From the NCBI RefSeq assembly GCF_947387555.1, contig NZ_CANDNZ010000022.1:1-64000 (forward strand): a DNA stretch of 64,000 bases. The letters run 5' to 3'. How positions within the stretch are numbered: position 1 is the first letter of the stretch; each line of letters begins with the position of its first letter. This document shows, in pieces, positions 19,624-28,851 of this stretch. The DNA is from Thalassomonas sp. RHCl1. Its GTDB lineage: Bacteria > Pseudomonadota > Gammaproteobacteria > Enterobacterales > Alteromonadaceae. The notes beneath the pieces were generated by a model that worked only from the letters and a program-made list of their open reading frames with translations, made no database searches and was not told the DNA's origin. Position numbers and translations under genes: made by a program.

Positions 19624-21437
19624 TTACTGCCTCCCGAGTTAGCTTTTCTGACAGAGACAGGCCCGCCCTTGGTATCAAACGAGACTAAATTATTCTCTGC
19701 CGGTTGCGTAAAAATGCTGAGCTTTTGTGGAATAATTAAGGTAAAACAACTGCCTTTGCCTGGCTCGCTGGCGACCGTGATATAACCTTCGAGCAGGGTT
19801 GCCATACGGTTACATACCGCGAGACCAAGTCCGACACCTTCGACTTTTCTGTTTACCGAAGCGTCGAGTTGGGTGAAATCCTGGAAGATCTGGTTGACGT
19901 CCTCAACCGCCATACCAATGCCGGTATCCTGCACCGACAAGTGAATAAAAGACTTGGCACCGGCCTGGCTATCATCGGGTCGGCACTCCTGAGTGACCTT
20001 GACAGTGATTTTGCCGGCATCGGTAAAGTTTATGGCGTTGGTGAGCAGATTGTTGACTATCTGGAACAGTTTAAATGGATCGCTGTGCACGGGTTCGCTC
20101 AGCAGTTTTGCCGAGATATCAATATTGATATCCAGCTTTTTGGCCAGCAGCGCCTGCTCACAGGGGACGATAACATTGCTGATCAGCTCTTCAATATAGA
20201 ATTCGCTGCATTTTACTTCCATGTCGCCGGCGTCGATCTTCGCGATATCCAGGATGTTGTTGACTATGGCGAGCAGGCGATCGGCCGCGGATGTAATTGT
20301 TTGGCAGTAGGTCAGTAATTTCGGGGTCTGTGTGATGCGGGGATCGCAGGCAAGTTTTTTCGTTAGCAAGGTGATGCTGTTTAACGGTGAACGAAATTCA
20401 TGCGAGATATTGGCGGTAAAGTCGCGCTTGTAGGCGTTCAATTGATGCAATTGGCTGGTGCGTTGCTTTATTTTAGTGTCTTTTAGCGCTAACTCCCGAC
20501 GCGCCTGGTTGATATTCTTGATAATTTCATCTTGCTCGGCGGGTGAGGCGAGATCAGCATTTAGCTGTCCCCGGCCCAGTGCGGTGACGCCGTCGCGTAT
20601 GGTGGTTAAATAGACGCCCAGCGCCTGGTAATCTTGTGCCAGCCTGCCTATTTCATCATTTCCCTGATAATTAACCGTCGCAGCCAAATCGCCATTTTTT
20701 AACTGGCTACTTGCTTGTTGCAGTTCACGCAGGGGATTGAGCAGCTTGCGGTATATTATTCTGTGGAGTAAAAATACCAGTAAAAGCAAGGCGGCAGCAA
20801 TGATGGCGCTGGCCCGGTTCGCCTCCCGGTAGGCCGATTGCAAAGCCTTTTCAATCGGGATGCTGATTTCCAGCACACCCCTGAGATCGCCCAGCTGCCA
20901 ATCGATTTTTGTTGAGTCCGGGTGGTTGTTGTGACAATTAACACAAGTTTCACTGCGCATCAGGTCGGCAACACTGTATTGAAGCATGCGCTGGCCGTTT
21001 TGCCGGGTGAATTGGATGCGGGCTTTATCGGGGGAGGCTTCAAGCTGTTGCCAGGTTTGCAGCTCTGTTTCCGAGTGAATACCGCTTAATTGCCTGCGCC
21101 AGGGAAAAGGGTACGCGGAATATAGACGTATGTTGACATGTTCGATATTCAATGAATGGCTGATATCGTGCACCATGGTAGCCGGTAAAGGCACGACATG
21201 CTTGTCTGCACGGTGATCGTGGCTTATTTCCAGTCCCTGGCTTTGCACATCCTTAATGACGTTGGCGGTATAGTAGGCACGCAATTGAGTGAGTAGATTG
21301 CTCACTATTTTGGCATTGTCAATGCTGGTATTTTGCACCTGTTCGGTTGCTACCGAGATGATCAGTCGGTTGGCCATAACACTGACTAATAAGCCAAAAA
21401 GAAGTATCGGTAACAATAATCGCCAGAAAAGATTCAT
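19620..21437 (-). CDS. Sensor histidine kinase with Tll0287-like (DUF3365) periplasmic domain
   Basis: About 605 residues. A first membrane helix (LFWRLLLPILLFGLLVSVMA) is followed by a periplasmic Tll0287/DUF3365-like domain. This ends in SETCVNCHNNHPDS, a CxxCH motif suited to covalent heme c. A second helix (residues about 195-215), HAMP, dimerisation domain with phosphoacceptor His in FTANISHEFRSPLNS, and a full ATPase domain (NLLTNAINFTD, DTGIGM, GVGLGLAV) follow. A redox or gas sensor is inferred. The ATG at 21437 is chosen because it has an AAGGAG site and begins at the membrane helix; a longer frame to 21515 would overlap the preceding gene. Confidence 0.9.
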   Translation of the reverse strand: MNLFWRLLLPILLFGLLVSVMANRLIISVATEQVQNTSIDNAKIVSNLLTQLRAYYTANVIKDVQSQGLEISHDHRADKHVVPLPATMVHDISHSLNIEHVNIRLYSAYPFPWRRQLSGIHSETELQTWQQLEASPDKARIQFTRQNGQRMLQYSVADLMRSETCVNCHNNHPDSTKIDWQLGDLRGVLEISIPIEKALQSAYREANRASAIIAAALLLLVFLLHRIIYRKLLNPLRELQQASSQLKNGDLAATVNYQGNDEIGRLAQDYQALGVYLTTIRDGVTALGRGQLNADLASPAEQDEIIKNINQARRELALKDTKIKQRTSQLHQLNAYKRDFTANISHEFRSPLNSITLLTKKLACDPRITQTPKLLTYCQTITSAADRLLAIVNNILDIAKIDAGDMEVKCSEFYIEELISNVIVPCEQALLAKKLDINIDISAKLLSEPVHSDPFKLFQIVNNLLTNAINFTDAGKITVKVTQECRPDDSQAGAKSFIHLSVQDTGIGMAVEDVNQIFQDFTQLDASVNRKVEGVGLGLAVCNRMATLLEGYITVASEPGKGSCFTLIIPQKLSIFTQPAENNLVSFDTKGGPVSVRKANSGGSK

Positions 21438-21453
21438 GGTTGCTCTCCTTGTC

Positions 21454-24400
21454 TCAGGCTCTGATTTGCTGGTTGTCACCGCCCGAAGGGTCCAATAGAC
21501 GGATGATGGTTGCAATCAGTTGCTCTTCATTGATCGGTTTGGCGAGATAACCGTTGGCGCCGGCAGCAAGGCAGCGCTCGTTTTCTCCTTGTTGATTTTT
21601 TGCTGAAATGGCCAGTACAGGCAGTTGTGAAAACTGTGCCTGTGCTCTGATTTGCTTGATGGCTTCATAGCCGTCGGTAACAGGCATCATGATATCCATC
21701 AGGACTATATCTATGATATTGCCGCGTTGTAACTGCTCCAGTGCCTGCTGGGCATCGCGGACAATACTGACCTCGGTACCGTAACACTCAAGCAAAGAAC
21801 CGAGAGCAAAACTGCTGCGTACGTCGTCATCGACAATGAGAATATTAACGCTGTCCAGCTGATGTTGACTGACCAGGTTGATCTCATGCAGTTCTTCAGG
21901 CTCCGGGGCATCGGCAGCCTCTTCGTCAGTTACTGGCGTGGAGCTGGATTGCGGCGTTGGCGCCTGTGCCCGCGGAGCTGTTGGTGTATCCTGCTTGGCT
22001 TGGTTTTGTGACTGCAGCGCCTCTAGCGGACATTCCTTTAAGGAAAGCGTGAAGCAACTTCCTATATCGGGAGTGCTTTCTACCGCTATTTCGGCATTCA
22101 GCAGGCTGGCCATATGCTTGCATATGCTTAGACCCAGTCCGGTGCCGGATTCACTGTGTTGTTTCTTGGTATTGGCTTGAATAAAATCTTCAAAAATCGT
22201 ATCAAGTTTATCCGCGGCAATACCGCACCCCGAGTCTTTCACCATAAACACTATGCTTGCTGTTGCCCATTTATTTTGAGCGCTGGCGTTTTGATAATCC
22301 CGAATCGCAGTGGAAAGCTCAATGCTGCCGGAGTCGGTAAACTTAAAGGCATTGGAGAGAAAGTTATTGAGAATTTGCTGTAGGCGAAGTTTATCGGTCA
22401 CAACCTTATAGCTGGCTAAGCTGTCATCGATATCCAGGTTGAAATCCAGCGCTTTTTCTTCCGCAAAAGGGGCGTATTGCTGGTAAATGTCATCCAGGGT
22501 ATCTGACAATAGGCACGGAGACAGATTAATGTCCATCTTGCCGGCTTCTACCTTGGATATATCGAGTATGTCATTAATAATTGTCAGCAGGTTGTTGCCT
22601 GATTTTTCTATGGTTTGTGCGAATTTAACTTGTTTGTCGCTGAGGGTTTTTTCCTCATTCACGGATAACTTTTTCGACAGTAAAATGATACTGTTCAGCG
22701 GAGAGCGAAGTTCATGGGACATATTGGAGAGAAACTCTCCTTTGCGCTTATCCGTCAGCCTCAATTCGCCATTTTTTTCACGTAACTCATTCGATAAGGT
22801 GGTGGTTTTTATCAACAGTGCCTGTGTTTTCTCCATATGCAGGTAATGCATGATATTTTTGGTCAGTACATCGGCGATGGAATGCAGGAATTTCTCTTTT
22901 AATTCGCCGATGGCTTCTAACGAGGCCACTTCCAGCAGTGCAATAGCTTCGTTTTGGGCGATCAGCGGCAGGCAGAGGTGTTCAAACGGTTGATAGCTGT
23001 GGGTGCTGGTATTGATGCGCATTGAATTAATATTGCCGACTCTGAGTTTTTGCATCGACTTACTTTCACATGCCTGCAGATGGACGCCGCTCAACGGCGA
23101 GTGTTGCTGGTAGTAGATGTCTTTGTTAAAACCCAAACCGGCAACGGGTTGTAGCTGATGATGCTCCATCCGGCTCAGCACAACGATGGGGAAATCGAGA
23201 TAATCGCTGATAAACTTGCAAACCAGTTCGCTATACTCGTTTAATTGGCTGCATTGATGCGATTGATCGCTGAATTGTTTAAAGCCGGCCTTTAGCCAGG
23301 CTTCTTGTTCAGATAAGCTGGCATAACGCTTGATTTCTTCGGCCATGCTATTGAGTGAAATGCCCAGCTCATCCTGCTCAGAGATGACATCGATATTGGC
23401 GTCATAATTACCGGCAGACACCGCATGAGCCTGGTGTATGACCACTTTAAAACGTTCACTGATTTGTTTAATTGAACGTAACAGCAGACCGAGTTCATCT
23501 TCTTTGGTGACCGGCAGGGTGATATCAAGCTCACCGTGGGAAATTAACTTGGCCTGCGTGGCCGCCTGCCGGATATTGGCGATAAGGTAGTTATTCAGCC
23601 ACAGCAATATCGCCACCAGTAAAGCACAAAGAGCGAGTACGGCGAGCACTATGATGCTGATTTCAATGATGCTGGTATGGCTGTTGAGTTTGGCGCGCTC
23701 GCTCATATAGTTGGCGCTGGCAATACTGATCTCGGTAGCATAATCAAGCATGATTGAGGCCTTGGCAAACCATGCTTTGGCAGTATATTCCGGGGGGATG
23801 TTATTAATGTCGGCCAGTATGTTTTTCTTGAGCGGCGAAAAGGAGAGGAAGTAGTTGTTAAGAAACTCTTCCACCTTACCTTTAATTTCTTCAGGCAGTT
23901 CAGTACTGCTGCTAAGCTGTTGCAGTTGTTTTATGGCGCTGTCTAACCGGCCCTGGATCTTATTTAGTTCATCGAGGTCGAAAACTTTGTTGCCTGCCTT
24001 GGCTGCCAGCAATGATGATATTAAGGCCCGCTCCAGCCCGCCGTCGTGGAGCAGGTGGTTGATGGTGATCTGCGTGTTGTTTAATACATAGATATCGTTA
24101 TCCATTTGCGCATTAATCATCAATTGTTGTGACAGCTTGATGGTGGCGTTGATAAGCCGGTTAGCGCTTTTTAGCCAGGTACGGACGTCTAAGGTGCCGC
24201 GCAATAGTTCGATACGCTTTAATTTCAGTATTTCAACAGCTTGCTGCCATTCTTTGTAGTGGCTGTCCACCACCGAAGAAACAGCATTGGCCTGGTTGAG
24301 TTGTGACAGCAGTTTCTGAGTGTTGTTTTGACTTGTCAGTAGTTCGGTGGTTTTGCTGTTAAAGTCGTCCATCCACTCGTATGCCGCTTCGGGGGCGCCT

Positions 24401-24606
24401 AAAATAGTCACTCCGATACCACGCTCTTCCGCTTGCTTATGGATCACCATTAACAGGGCATTGGCGGTTTTGGTAATCAGTTGCCAGTTATTTGCTTGTT
24501 GAAAGTCCTGGTAGTAACGCCCGATTAGTAAGCCGCATATGATCAGGTTGAAGGTAAGAAAAACAATACCGATAATGGCTAATTTGTTACGTAAGCTATT
24601 TTTCAT
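21454..24606 (-). CDS. Hybrid sensor histidine kinase with NIT-like periplasmic domain
   Basis: About 1050 residues. TM1 is LAIIGIVFLTFNLIICGLLIG. A helical periplasmic domain follows with two ERG/ERA-type repeats (KQAEERGIGVTILG, GGLERALISSLLAAKAG) typical of nitrate/nitrite-sensing NIT domains. Then come TM2 (about 315-340), two HAMP-like units, a GAF-like domain, HisKA (FLSNMSHELRSPLNSI), HATPase (NFLSNAFKFTD, GTGLGLSI) and a C-terminal receiver (ILIVDDDVRSS, LMDIMMPVTDG, AKPINEE). It leads the operon with the DUF3365 kinase and the EAL response regulator. The start at 24606 is preferred. A longer frame to 24681 would begin inside the sigma-54 promoter and has no ribosome site. Confidence 0.9.
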   Translation of the reverse strand: MKNSLRNKLAIIGIVFLTFNLIICGLLIGRYYQDFQQANNWQLITKTANALLMVIHKQAEERGIGVTILGAPEAAYEWMDDFNSKTTELLTSQNNTQKLLSQLNQANAVSSVVDSHYKEWQQAVEILKLKRIELLRGTLDVRTWLKSANRLINATIKLSQQLMINAQMDNDIYVLNNTQITINHLLHDGGLERALISSLLAAKAGNKVFDLDELNKIQGRLDSAIKQLQQLSSSTELPEEIKGKVEEFLNNYFLSFSPLKKNILADINNIPPEYTAKAWFAKASIMLDYATEISIASANYMSERAKLNSHTSIIEISIIVLAVLALCALLVAILLWLNNYLIANIRQAATQAKLISHGELDITLPVTKEDELGLLLRSIKQISERFKVVIHQAHAVSAGNYDANIDVISEQDELGISLNSMAEEIKRYASLSEQEAWLKAGFKQFSDQSHQCSQLNEYSELVCKFISDYLDFPIVVLSRMEHHQLQPVAGLGFNKDIYYQQHSPLSGVHLQACESKSMQKLRVGNINSMRINTSTHSYQPFEHLCLPLIAQNEAIALLEVASLEAIGELKEKFLHSIADVLTKNIMHYLHMEKTQALLIKTTTLSNELREKNGELRLTDKRKGEFLSNMSHELRSPLNSIILLSKKLSVNEEKTLSDKQVKFAQTIEKSGNNLLTIINDILDISKVEAGKMDINLSPCLLSDTLDDIYQQYAPFAEEKALDFNLDIDDSLASYKVVTDKLRLQQILNNFLSNAFKFTDSGSIELSTAIRDYQNASAQNKWATASIVFMVKDSGCGIAADKLDTIFEDFIQANTKKQHSESGTGLGLSICKHMASLLNAEIAVESTPDIGSCFTLSLKECPLEALQSQNQAKQDTPTAPRAQAPTPQSSSTPVTDEEAADAPEPEELHEINLVSQHQLDSVNILIVDDDVRSSFALGSLLECYGTEVSIVRDAQQALEQLQRGNIIDIVLMDIMMPVTDGYEAIKQIRAQAQFSQLPVLAISAKNQQGENERCLAAGANGYLAKPINEEQLIATIIRLLDPSGGDNQQIRA

Positions 24607-24669
24607 CGATGGTACCTGCCTCGTCTGTTGGAGCGTTAAATGGATAACGTTAATCGCCGTAGTCGAAAC

Positions 24670-24685
24670 AGCCATAATCATGCCA
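24670..24685 (-). promoter_or_regulatory. Candidate sigma-54 (-24/-12) promoter of the signalling operon
   Basis: Minus-strand TGGCATGATTATGGCT matches the sigma-54 consensus TGGCACG-N4-TTGCT with two mismatches. It keeps the GG and GC doublets exactly 12 bases apart. The predicted start is about 50 bases before the hybrid-kinase ATG. The adjacent upstream gene encodes a sigma-54 activator, which supports the call. Confidence 0.6.
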
Positions 24686-24731
24686 ATTGTTTTAATTGTT
24701 ATAAATCATGCAGATAGTGATTTTTGTAAAG

Positions 24732-24779
24732 ATGATACACTTGGCGGGAGACATTTTTTTGTGAGAAAACTTGTATCAT
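24732..24779. promoter_or_regulatory. Inverted repeat, candidate upstream activator site
   Basis: ATGATACA (24732-24739) and TGTATCAT (24772-24779) are perfect 8-base inverted copies whose starts are 40 bases (about four helical turns) apart. Their centre is about 80 bases upstream of the -12/-24 element. This is a typical place for enhancer-binding-protein sites. A direct repeat GAGACACT also occurs just beyond (24780s-24790s). Confidence 0.45.
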
Positions 24780-24841
24780 GAGACACTTTTGAGACACTCT
24801 TTTTATGCTTTTTGGCAAAGGTTCGGCATAAAGGTTAGCTA

Positions 24842-27800
24842 TTAAAGTTGAATATCGTGCTCTTTGATTTTTCGGTAAAAGGTTGCCCGGCTGATCCCTA
24901 ATAACTCGGCTGCCCGGCTACGTTTGCCACCTGTGGTTTTGAGCGCATCGATGATACGGCAACGTTCATCCTCTTCGGGTGCATGATTGTTAGTCTGCTG
25001 GTTATGGGTGAATAATTCAGGGGGAAGGTGGCTCAGCCTGATATAATCTTCCTGGCAATGAATAACGACATACTCCACAAGGTTTTTAAGTTCACGGATA
25101 TTGCCGGGCCAGGGATATTGGCGGAGGGTATCCATGACCTGTTTATCGACCTTGATGGCTGGTTTTCCGGCCAAAATCCGGCTTTCTGAAAGAAAATATT
25201 CGATCAGCAGCGCGATATCACCGTTGCGGACTCTTAATGGCGGCATCTCAACCCGGCCAACCCGCAGGCGATAAAACAGATCTTCCCGGAACCTTTTTTC
25301 ATTGACTTCGATTTGCAGGTTTTTGTTGGTTGCTGCAATCACCCGGGCATTAACGGCAATAGTTTTGTTATCCCCCAGGCGCATGATTTCCTTTTCCTGG
25401 AGTACGCGTAGCAGGCTTTTCTGGATTGACGGTGAGATATCCCCTATTTCATCGAGAAACAAGGTTCCGTTTGCGGCAGACTCGAACAGTCCTTTTTGAT
25501 CCTGAATGGCGCCGGTGAAGGAGCCTTTTTTGTGGCCAAATAACTGGCTGGCAAGCAGTGTTTCTGTGAGACCTGCGGTATTGACAGCAATAAACGGCCC
25601 TTGCTTGCGTTGGCTTGAGGCGTGGATAGCCCGGGCGGCTAACTCCTTACCTGTACCTGTTTCACCTTCAATCAAGACATTCCAGTCTCCGGCGGCAAGC
25701 TGTTCAAGTTCTTGATACAGTTTCTGCATCGGCTGGGATTGGCCAAGCATTTTACCATAATGGGTGACATTGATTTGCTCTCTTAACACGTGGATCTCAG
25801 AAACGTCATACATGTAAAGAATATGCCGCTTAAGATCGTTCGGATCTTTTTTAATGTCGATATCCACCCAGTATTGATTTTGGTGGTCCGTAGCCCAATT
25901 TACCGATATCCGCTGTTCGCTGATATCTCCTGCCAGTGCTTTTTCCAGCTGATGCCGGGCTTCTGGCGAGAAGGGCAGCACCGACAGCCAGCTTTTGCCG
26001 ATCGGAGATTTTTCTCTCCAGCCAGGCAAGGTGTGGCATGATTCGCTGGCAAATTCGATAACCCCTTGTTTGTTGACGATAAGTGTTGCCACCCTGAATT
26101 GATTCAGGGTTAAGAGTAAATTGTCCCGGGACTCCTGTAGTTGCTCCAGGGTGATTTCCAGGGCAAGCTGTATTTTTTTCTGTTCACTGAGATCATGGAC
26201 TACCCCGGTAAAGATGGTTCTTCCAGCTAAACGCACTTCGCTGACACTTAATGAGATATGGATTGGTGAGCCTTGCTTATCCTGGGCAAGCAATTCCCGG
26301 GTGCTGCCGATGACCTTTCGCTCTCCGCTTTGATAGTACTTTTCCAGAAACTGATCATGGTTCACGCGAATATGCTCAGGCATTAAAATCTTGATATTTT
26401 TGCCCTGAAGTTCGTTGGCTGTGTAGCCGAAAAGCTTATAGGCTGCGGGATTTGCCGATTCAATAATACCCTTATTATCAATGGTGATGATGGCGTCGAC
26501 GGCTGTGGTCAGGATTGCCCTGGTTTTGGCTTCGCTGTCCTTTAACTCAGCCGTTTTAAGGCGCACCAGTGAGCTCACTTCAAAGGTTCTGCCTGTCAAA
26601 AATAGCAGCAGTGCCGAACCTAAGGCGGCAATAGCAAAAATGCTGGTCAGGATAAACCAGGAGTTTAAGCTGCGTTGTTCTTCGATGGCATAAACCGATG
26701 GTGTGACATTCAATTGCCAGTCTCGTTCGGCAAAGGAAATGGCAAAAGTCACCGAGTCAGCGGTTAGGGACTGTTGGCTGCCGCTGCCAAAACTTGCCAG
26801 GTTAACCGGTGGGCTGTGCTTGTCGGTTTTGTCGGCTAAGGTTGCGTACAGGCTATCAAAGGCTTGTATATCAAAAATAGTGTTAAGTAATGCACCGATA
26901 CGAAAAACGCCAACCACATAACCTCGCAAAGATTTAACCTGCGTCTGGTAAAAGACCGGTAGAAATACCAGTAAGCCCGATTGCTTTTGTGTTTCCTGTA
27001 CCAGGGTTATGCGGGCGGTACCCACGGCTTTGGCCAATATTTCGGCTTGACGCAAAGCCGCCTGTCTGGTTTTGTTGGAATTGACATCAAAGCCAACGGC
27101 GCTTTCATTGCCCTTTAACGGCTGAATATATTTCACCACTACATGGCGTGCCCGTGCTGTTGCGGTGATTAGCTGGTTATTTTGATCTCGTTCCACGATT
27201 TGAAAATCGTCTCCCAGTTCATGTGCTGCGTGCAATTCAAACAACTGTCGTTGTGCCTTACTCACCACGGGATTCCAGGACAGGGCATGGATACCGCTGT
27301 TTCGTTTTAACAACCCGTTGGCAAATTGAGAAAACTTGCTGTGACTGAGCTGGCTATCGCCGGAGATATAATTTTGCAGCGCATAAAGTGCATCCAGGTA
27401 TTGATCCAGGGAATACTTTAGGGCTTTTTGGTGTAATTCCGATTTTTTTAAAAAATTAGTACTGATTTTTTCTTGCTCAAGTCGGCTCATAAAGGAAAAT
27501 ACTACGACAATCAATATGGTTAGCAGTGACAGCGGCAAGGCAATAAATACCCGTCTGGGGTGCCAAATGGAGCGTGGAAACCCGTGACAAGATAAGGCTA
27601 TGGGTACCAGGAGCAGTAAGCCCACGGTGTTGCCTACCCACCAGGTAAACCAGGAAAATAGCCATTGTTCGCTGCTGATCTGCGAACTGATCATTAAAAT
27701 TGTGACACCCAGGCTTGAGCTTATTAAACTGCTAGCAGGGGCCAGTACTGCGGTAAACAGTACGATATCGCGGGTTTTCACTAACGTCAGTGGTAACCCT

Positions 27801-28126
27801 AGCTTCTTTTTTATTAAGGTATAAGCGGCTAAAGCTTGCAGGGTGGAAGCCAATGCTATCGCCAGTGCACTTATCACGACTACCTGCATGGCGTCGGCTG
27901 CGCCGTTCTCCATACCGATCCACAGACTTAACAGGCCGGAACCGATGAAAACTGCGGGCCACAGACGAACGCCGAAAACTAGCAAAGCATAGAGTGCAAT
28001 GCCGGATGAGGGGAATATCGCGGTCGCATACCCGGGAGGGATTGCTAACAAGCATCCGAGTTTCCCTAAAATGATAAAGCTTAGTGATACCCAGGCGGCA
28101 TTTCGTAAATACAGCAGTGTATTCAC
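24842..28126 (-). CDS. Membrane-bound sigma-54 activator: MASE1-CHASE-PAS-PAS-AAA+-Fis HTH
   Basis: About 1094 residues. Residues 1-230 hold eight or so helices of MASE1 type. A CHASE-like extracytoplasmic domain follows (about 235-480), then a helix near 490-510 and two PAS domains. The AAA+ core has Walker A GETGTGKELAARAIH, the sigma-54 loop as GSFTGA (usual GAFTGA) and Walker B GTLFLDEIGD. A Fis-type helix-turn-helix ends the protein (GKRSRAAELLGISRATFYRK). The first PAS keeps a FixL-like His (VNHDQFLEKY) with an Arg 20 residues later, so heme binding is possible. The GTG at 28126 has an AGGGG site at good spacing; an ATG at 28159 has none. It probably activates the kinase operon downstream. 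Confidence 0.9.
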   Translation of the reverse strand: MNTLLYLRNAAWVSLSFIILGKLGCLLAIPPGYATAIFPSSGIALYALLVFGVRLWPAVFIGSGLLSLWIGMENGAADAMQVVVISALAIALASTLQALAAYTLIKKKLGLPLTLVKTRDIVLFTAVLAPASSLISSSLGVTILMISSQISSEQWLFSWFTWWVGNTVGLLLLVPIALSCHGFPRSIWHPRRVFIALPLSLLTILIVVVFSFMSRLEQEKISTNFLKKSELHQKALKYSLDQYLDALYALQNYISGDSQLSHSKFSQFANGLLKRNSGIHALSWNPVVSKAQRQLFELHAAHELGDDFQIVERDQNNQLITATARARHVVVKYIQPLKGNESAVGFDVNSNKTRQAALRQAEILAKAVGTARITLVQETQKQSGLLVFLPVFYQTQVKSLRGYVVGVFRIGALLNTIFDIQAFDSLYATLADKTDKHSPPVNLASFGSGSQQSLTADSVTFAISFAERDWQLNVTPSVYAIEEQRSLNSWFILTSIFAIAALGSALLLFLTGRTFEVSSLVRLKTAELKDSEAKTRAILTTAVDAIITIDNKGIIESANPAAYKLFGYTANELQGKNIKILMPEHIRVNHDQFLEKYYQSGERKVIGSTRELLAQDKQGSPIHISLSVSEVRLAGRTIFTGVVHDLSEQKKIQLALEITLEQLQESRDNLLLTLNQFRVATLIVNKQGVIEFASESCHTLPGWREKSPIGKSWLSVLPFSPEARHQLEKALAGDISEQRISVNWATDHQNQYWVDIDIKKDPNDLKRHILYMYDVSEIHVLREQINVTHYGKMLGQSQPMQKLYQELEQLAAGDWNVLIEGETGTGKELAARAIHASSQRKQGPFIAVNTAGLTETLLASQLFGHKKGSFTGAIQDQKGLFESAANGTLFLDEIGDISPSIQKSLLRVLQEKEIMRLGDNKTIAVNARVIAATNKNLQIEVNEKRFREDLFYRLRVGRVEMPPLRVRNGDIALLIEYFLSESRILAGKPAIKVDKQVMDTLRQYPWPGNIRELKNLVEYVVIHCQEDYIRLSHLPPELFTHNQQTNNHAPEEDERCRIIDALKTTGGKRSRAAELLGISRATFYRKIKEHDIQL

Positions 28127-28159
28127 TTTATATTCCCCTATAGATAGAACATTCTTCAT

Positions 28160-28851
28160 GTTTATTATTGAGTTATTATTAGTAAGTGTAGCTTGATTTG
28201 TTATTAACTCTTTTATTAAGTTGCGCTGAGGTGGTGGCTTAAATCGTCAATGGCTGTTTTGAATGCTTGGTTTGATGGCAGATAGCAAAATAAAATCTTT
28301 GCTTGTCTGCGATGTATTAATCATGCAGAGAGCTGATGTTGTGAAATTTTGGCAGTTAATTGGCATTTTTCTTCAACTGCATCTTTTTTATGAAATTTTC
28401 AGAAGCGATTTCAGTTAAGGTTAATTCTGTTCATCTGCACACTTTTATCCTGGCCTTTGCCTGCGGTTATTTATGTTGTATTTGGGTTTTTCAGGAGGGC
28501 TGATAACAGAAGGTTGACGAGAAGGAAGCTCTGCCTTAAAAATTTTCTGTCCGGGGGCAGGGTAACTCTGAGTTTTACCGAGTTTTTTGAAGGCAAACCT
28601 TTCCTGGCCTAATGTAAACAAGACCGGTTTTACTGTCGGCAAAAAGGTCAGCATTGTTATCAATCAAGAGGAGATGAATATTACGCCTAAACAGGGCGAT
28701 TGAGCCAGTAGCGGTTTTAAAATCAAGGTGACTGCTTTTCAAGTTGCTGAAGTAGCTTTTCCGGCAGTTTATATTTACCGGCTTCAGTGGATAGAGGTAT
28801 TTTTCCTGTTTTAGAGCGTAGGGGGTTCATATCCAGAGGAAATAATTGACC
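28160..28851. other. Intergenic region with symE relic
   Basis: This 690-base stretch holds no intact gene. Its last third contains a decayed symE 3' end (see the pseudogene entry) followed by sequence resembling the symE downstream region. The rest is A+T-rich and should contain the promoter of the minus-strand sigma-54 activator gene. Confidence 0.5.
28607..28703 (+). pseudogene. Relic of a symE-like gene (3' end only)
   Basis: From 28620 an in-frame stretch reads KTGFTVGKKVSIVINQEEMN and ends at TGA 28703. It is nearly identical to the last 28 codons of the symE-like gene at 14355-14618, with about nine base differences over 84. No start codon, no GKWL signature and no ribosome site precede it. 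The upstream join (GGCCTAATGTAAAC) resembles 14131-14145 in the intact gene's leader, as if an internal deletion removed the 5' part. Sequence after the stop is also related (TAGCGGTT, AGTAGC). Confidence 0.8.

Noticed and set aside
24813-24828. Plus-strand TGGCAAAGGTTCGGCA with -24/-12 spacing
   Set aside because: It points into the 3' end of the minus-strand activator gene with no plus-strand gene downstream, so it is probably chance.
28445-28663. 72-codon minus-strand frame over the symE relic
   Set aside because: It runs antisense to the relic and has no start signal or family.
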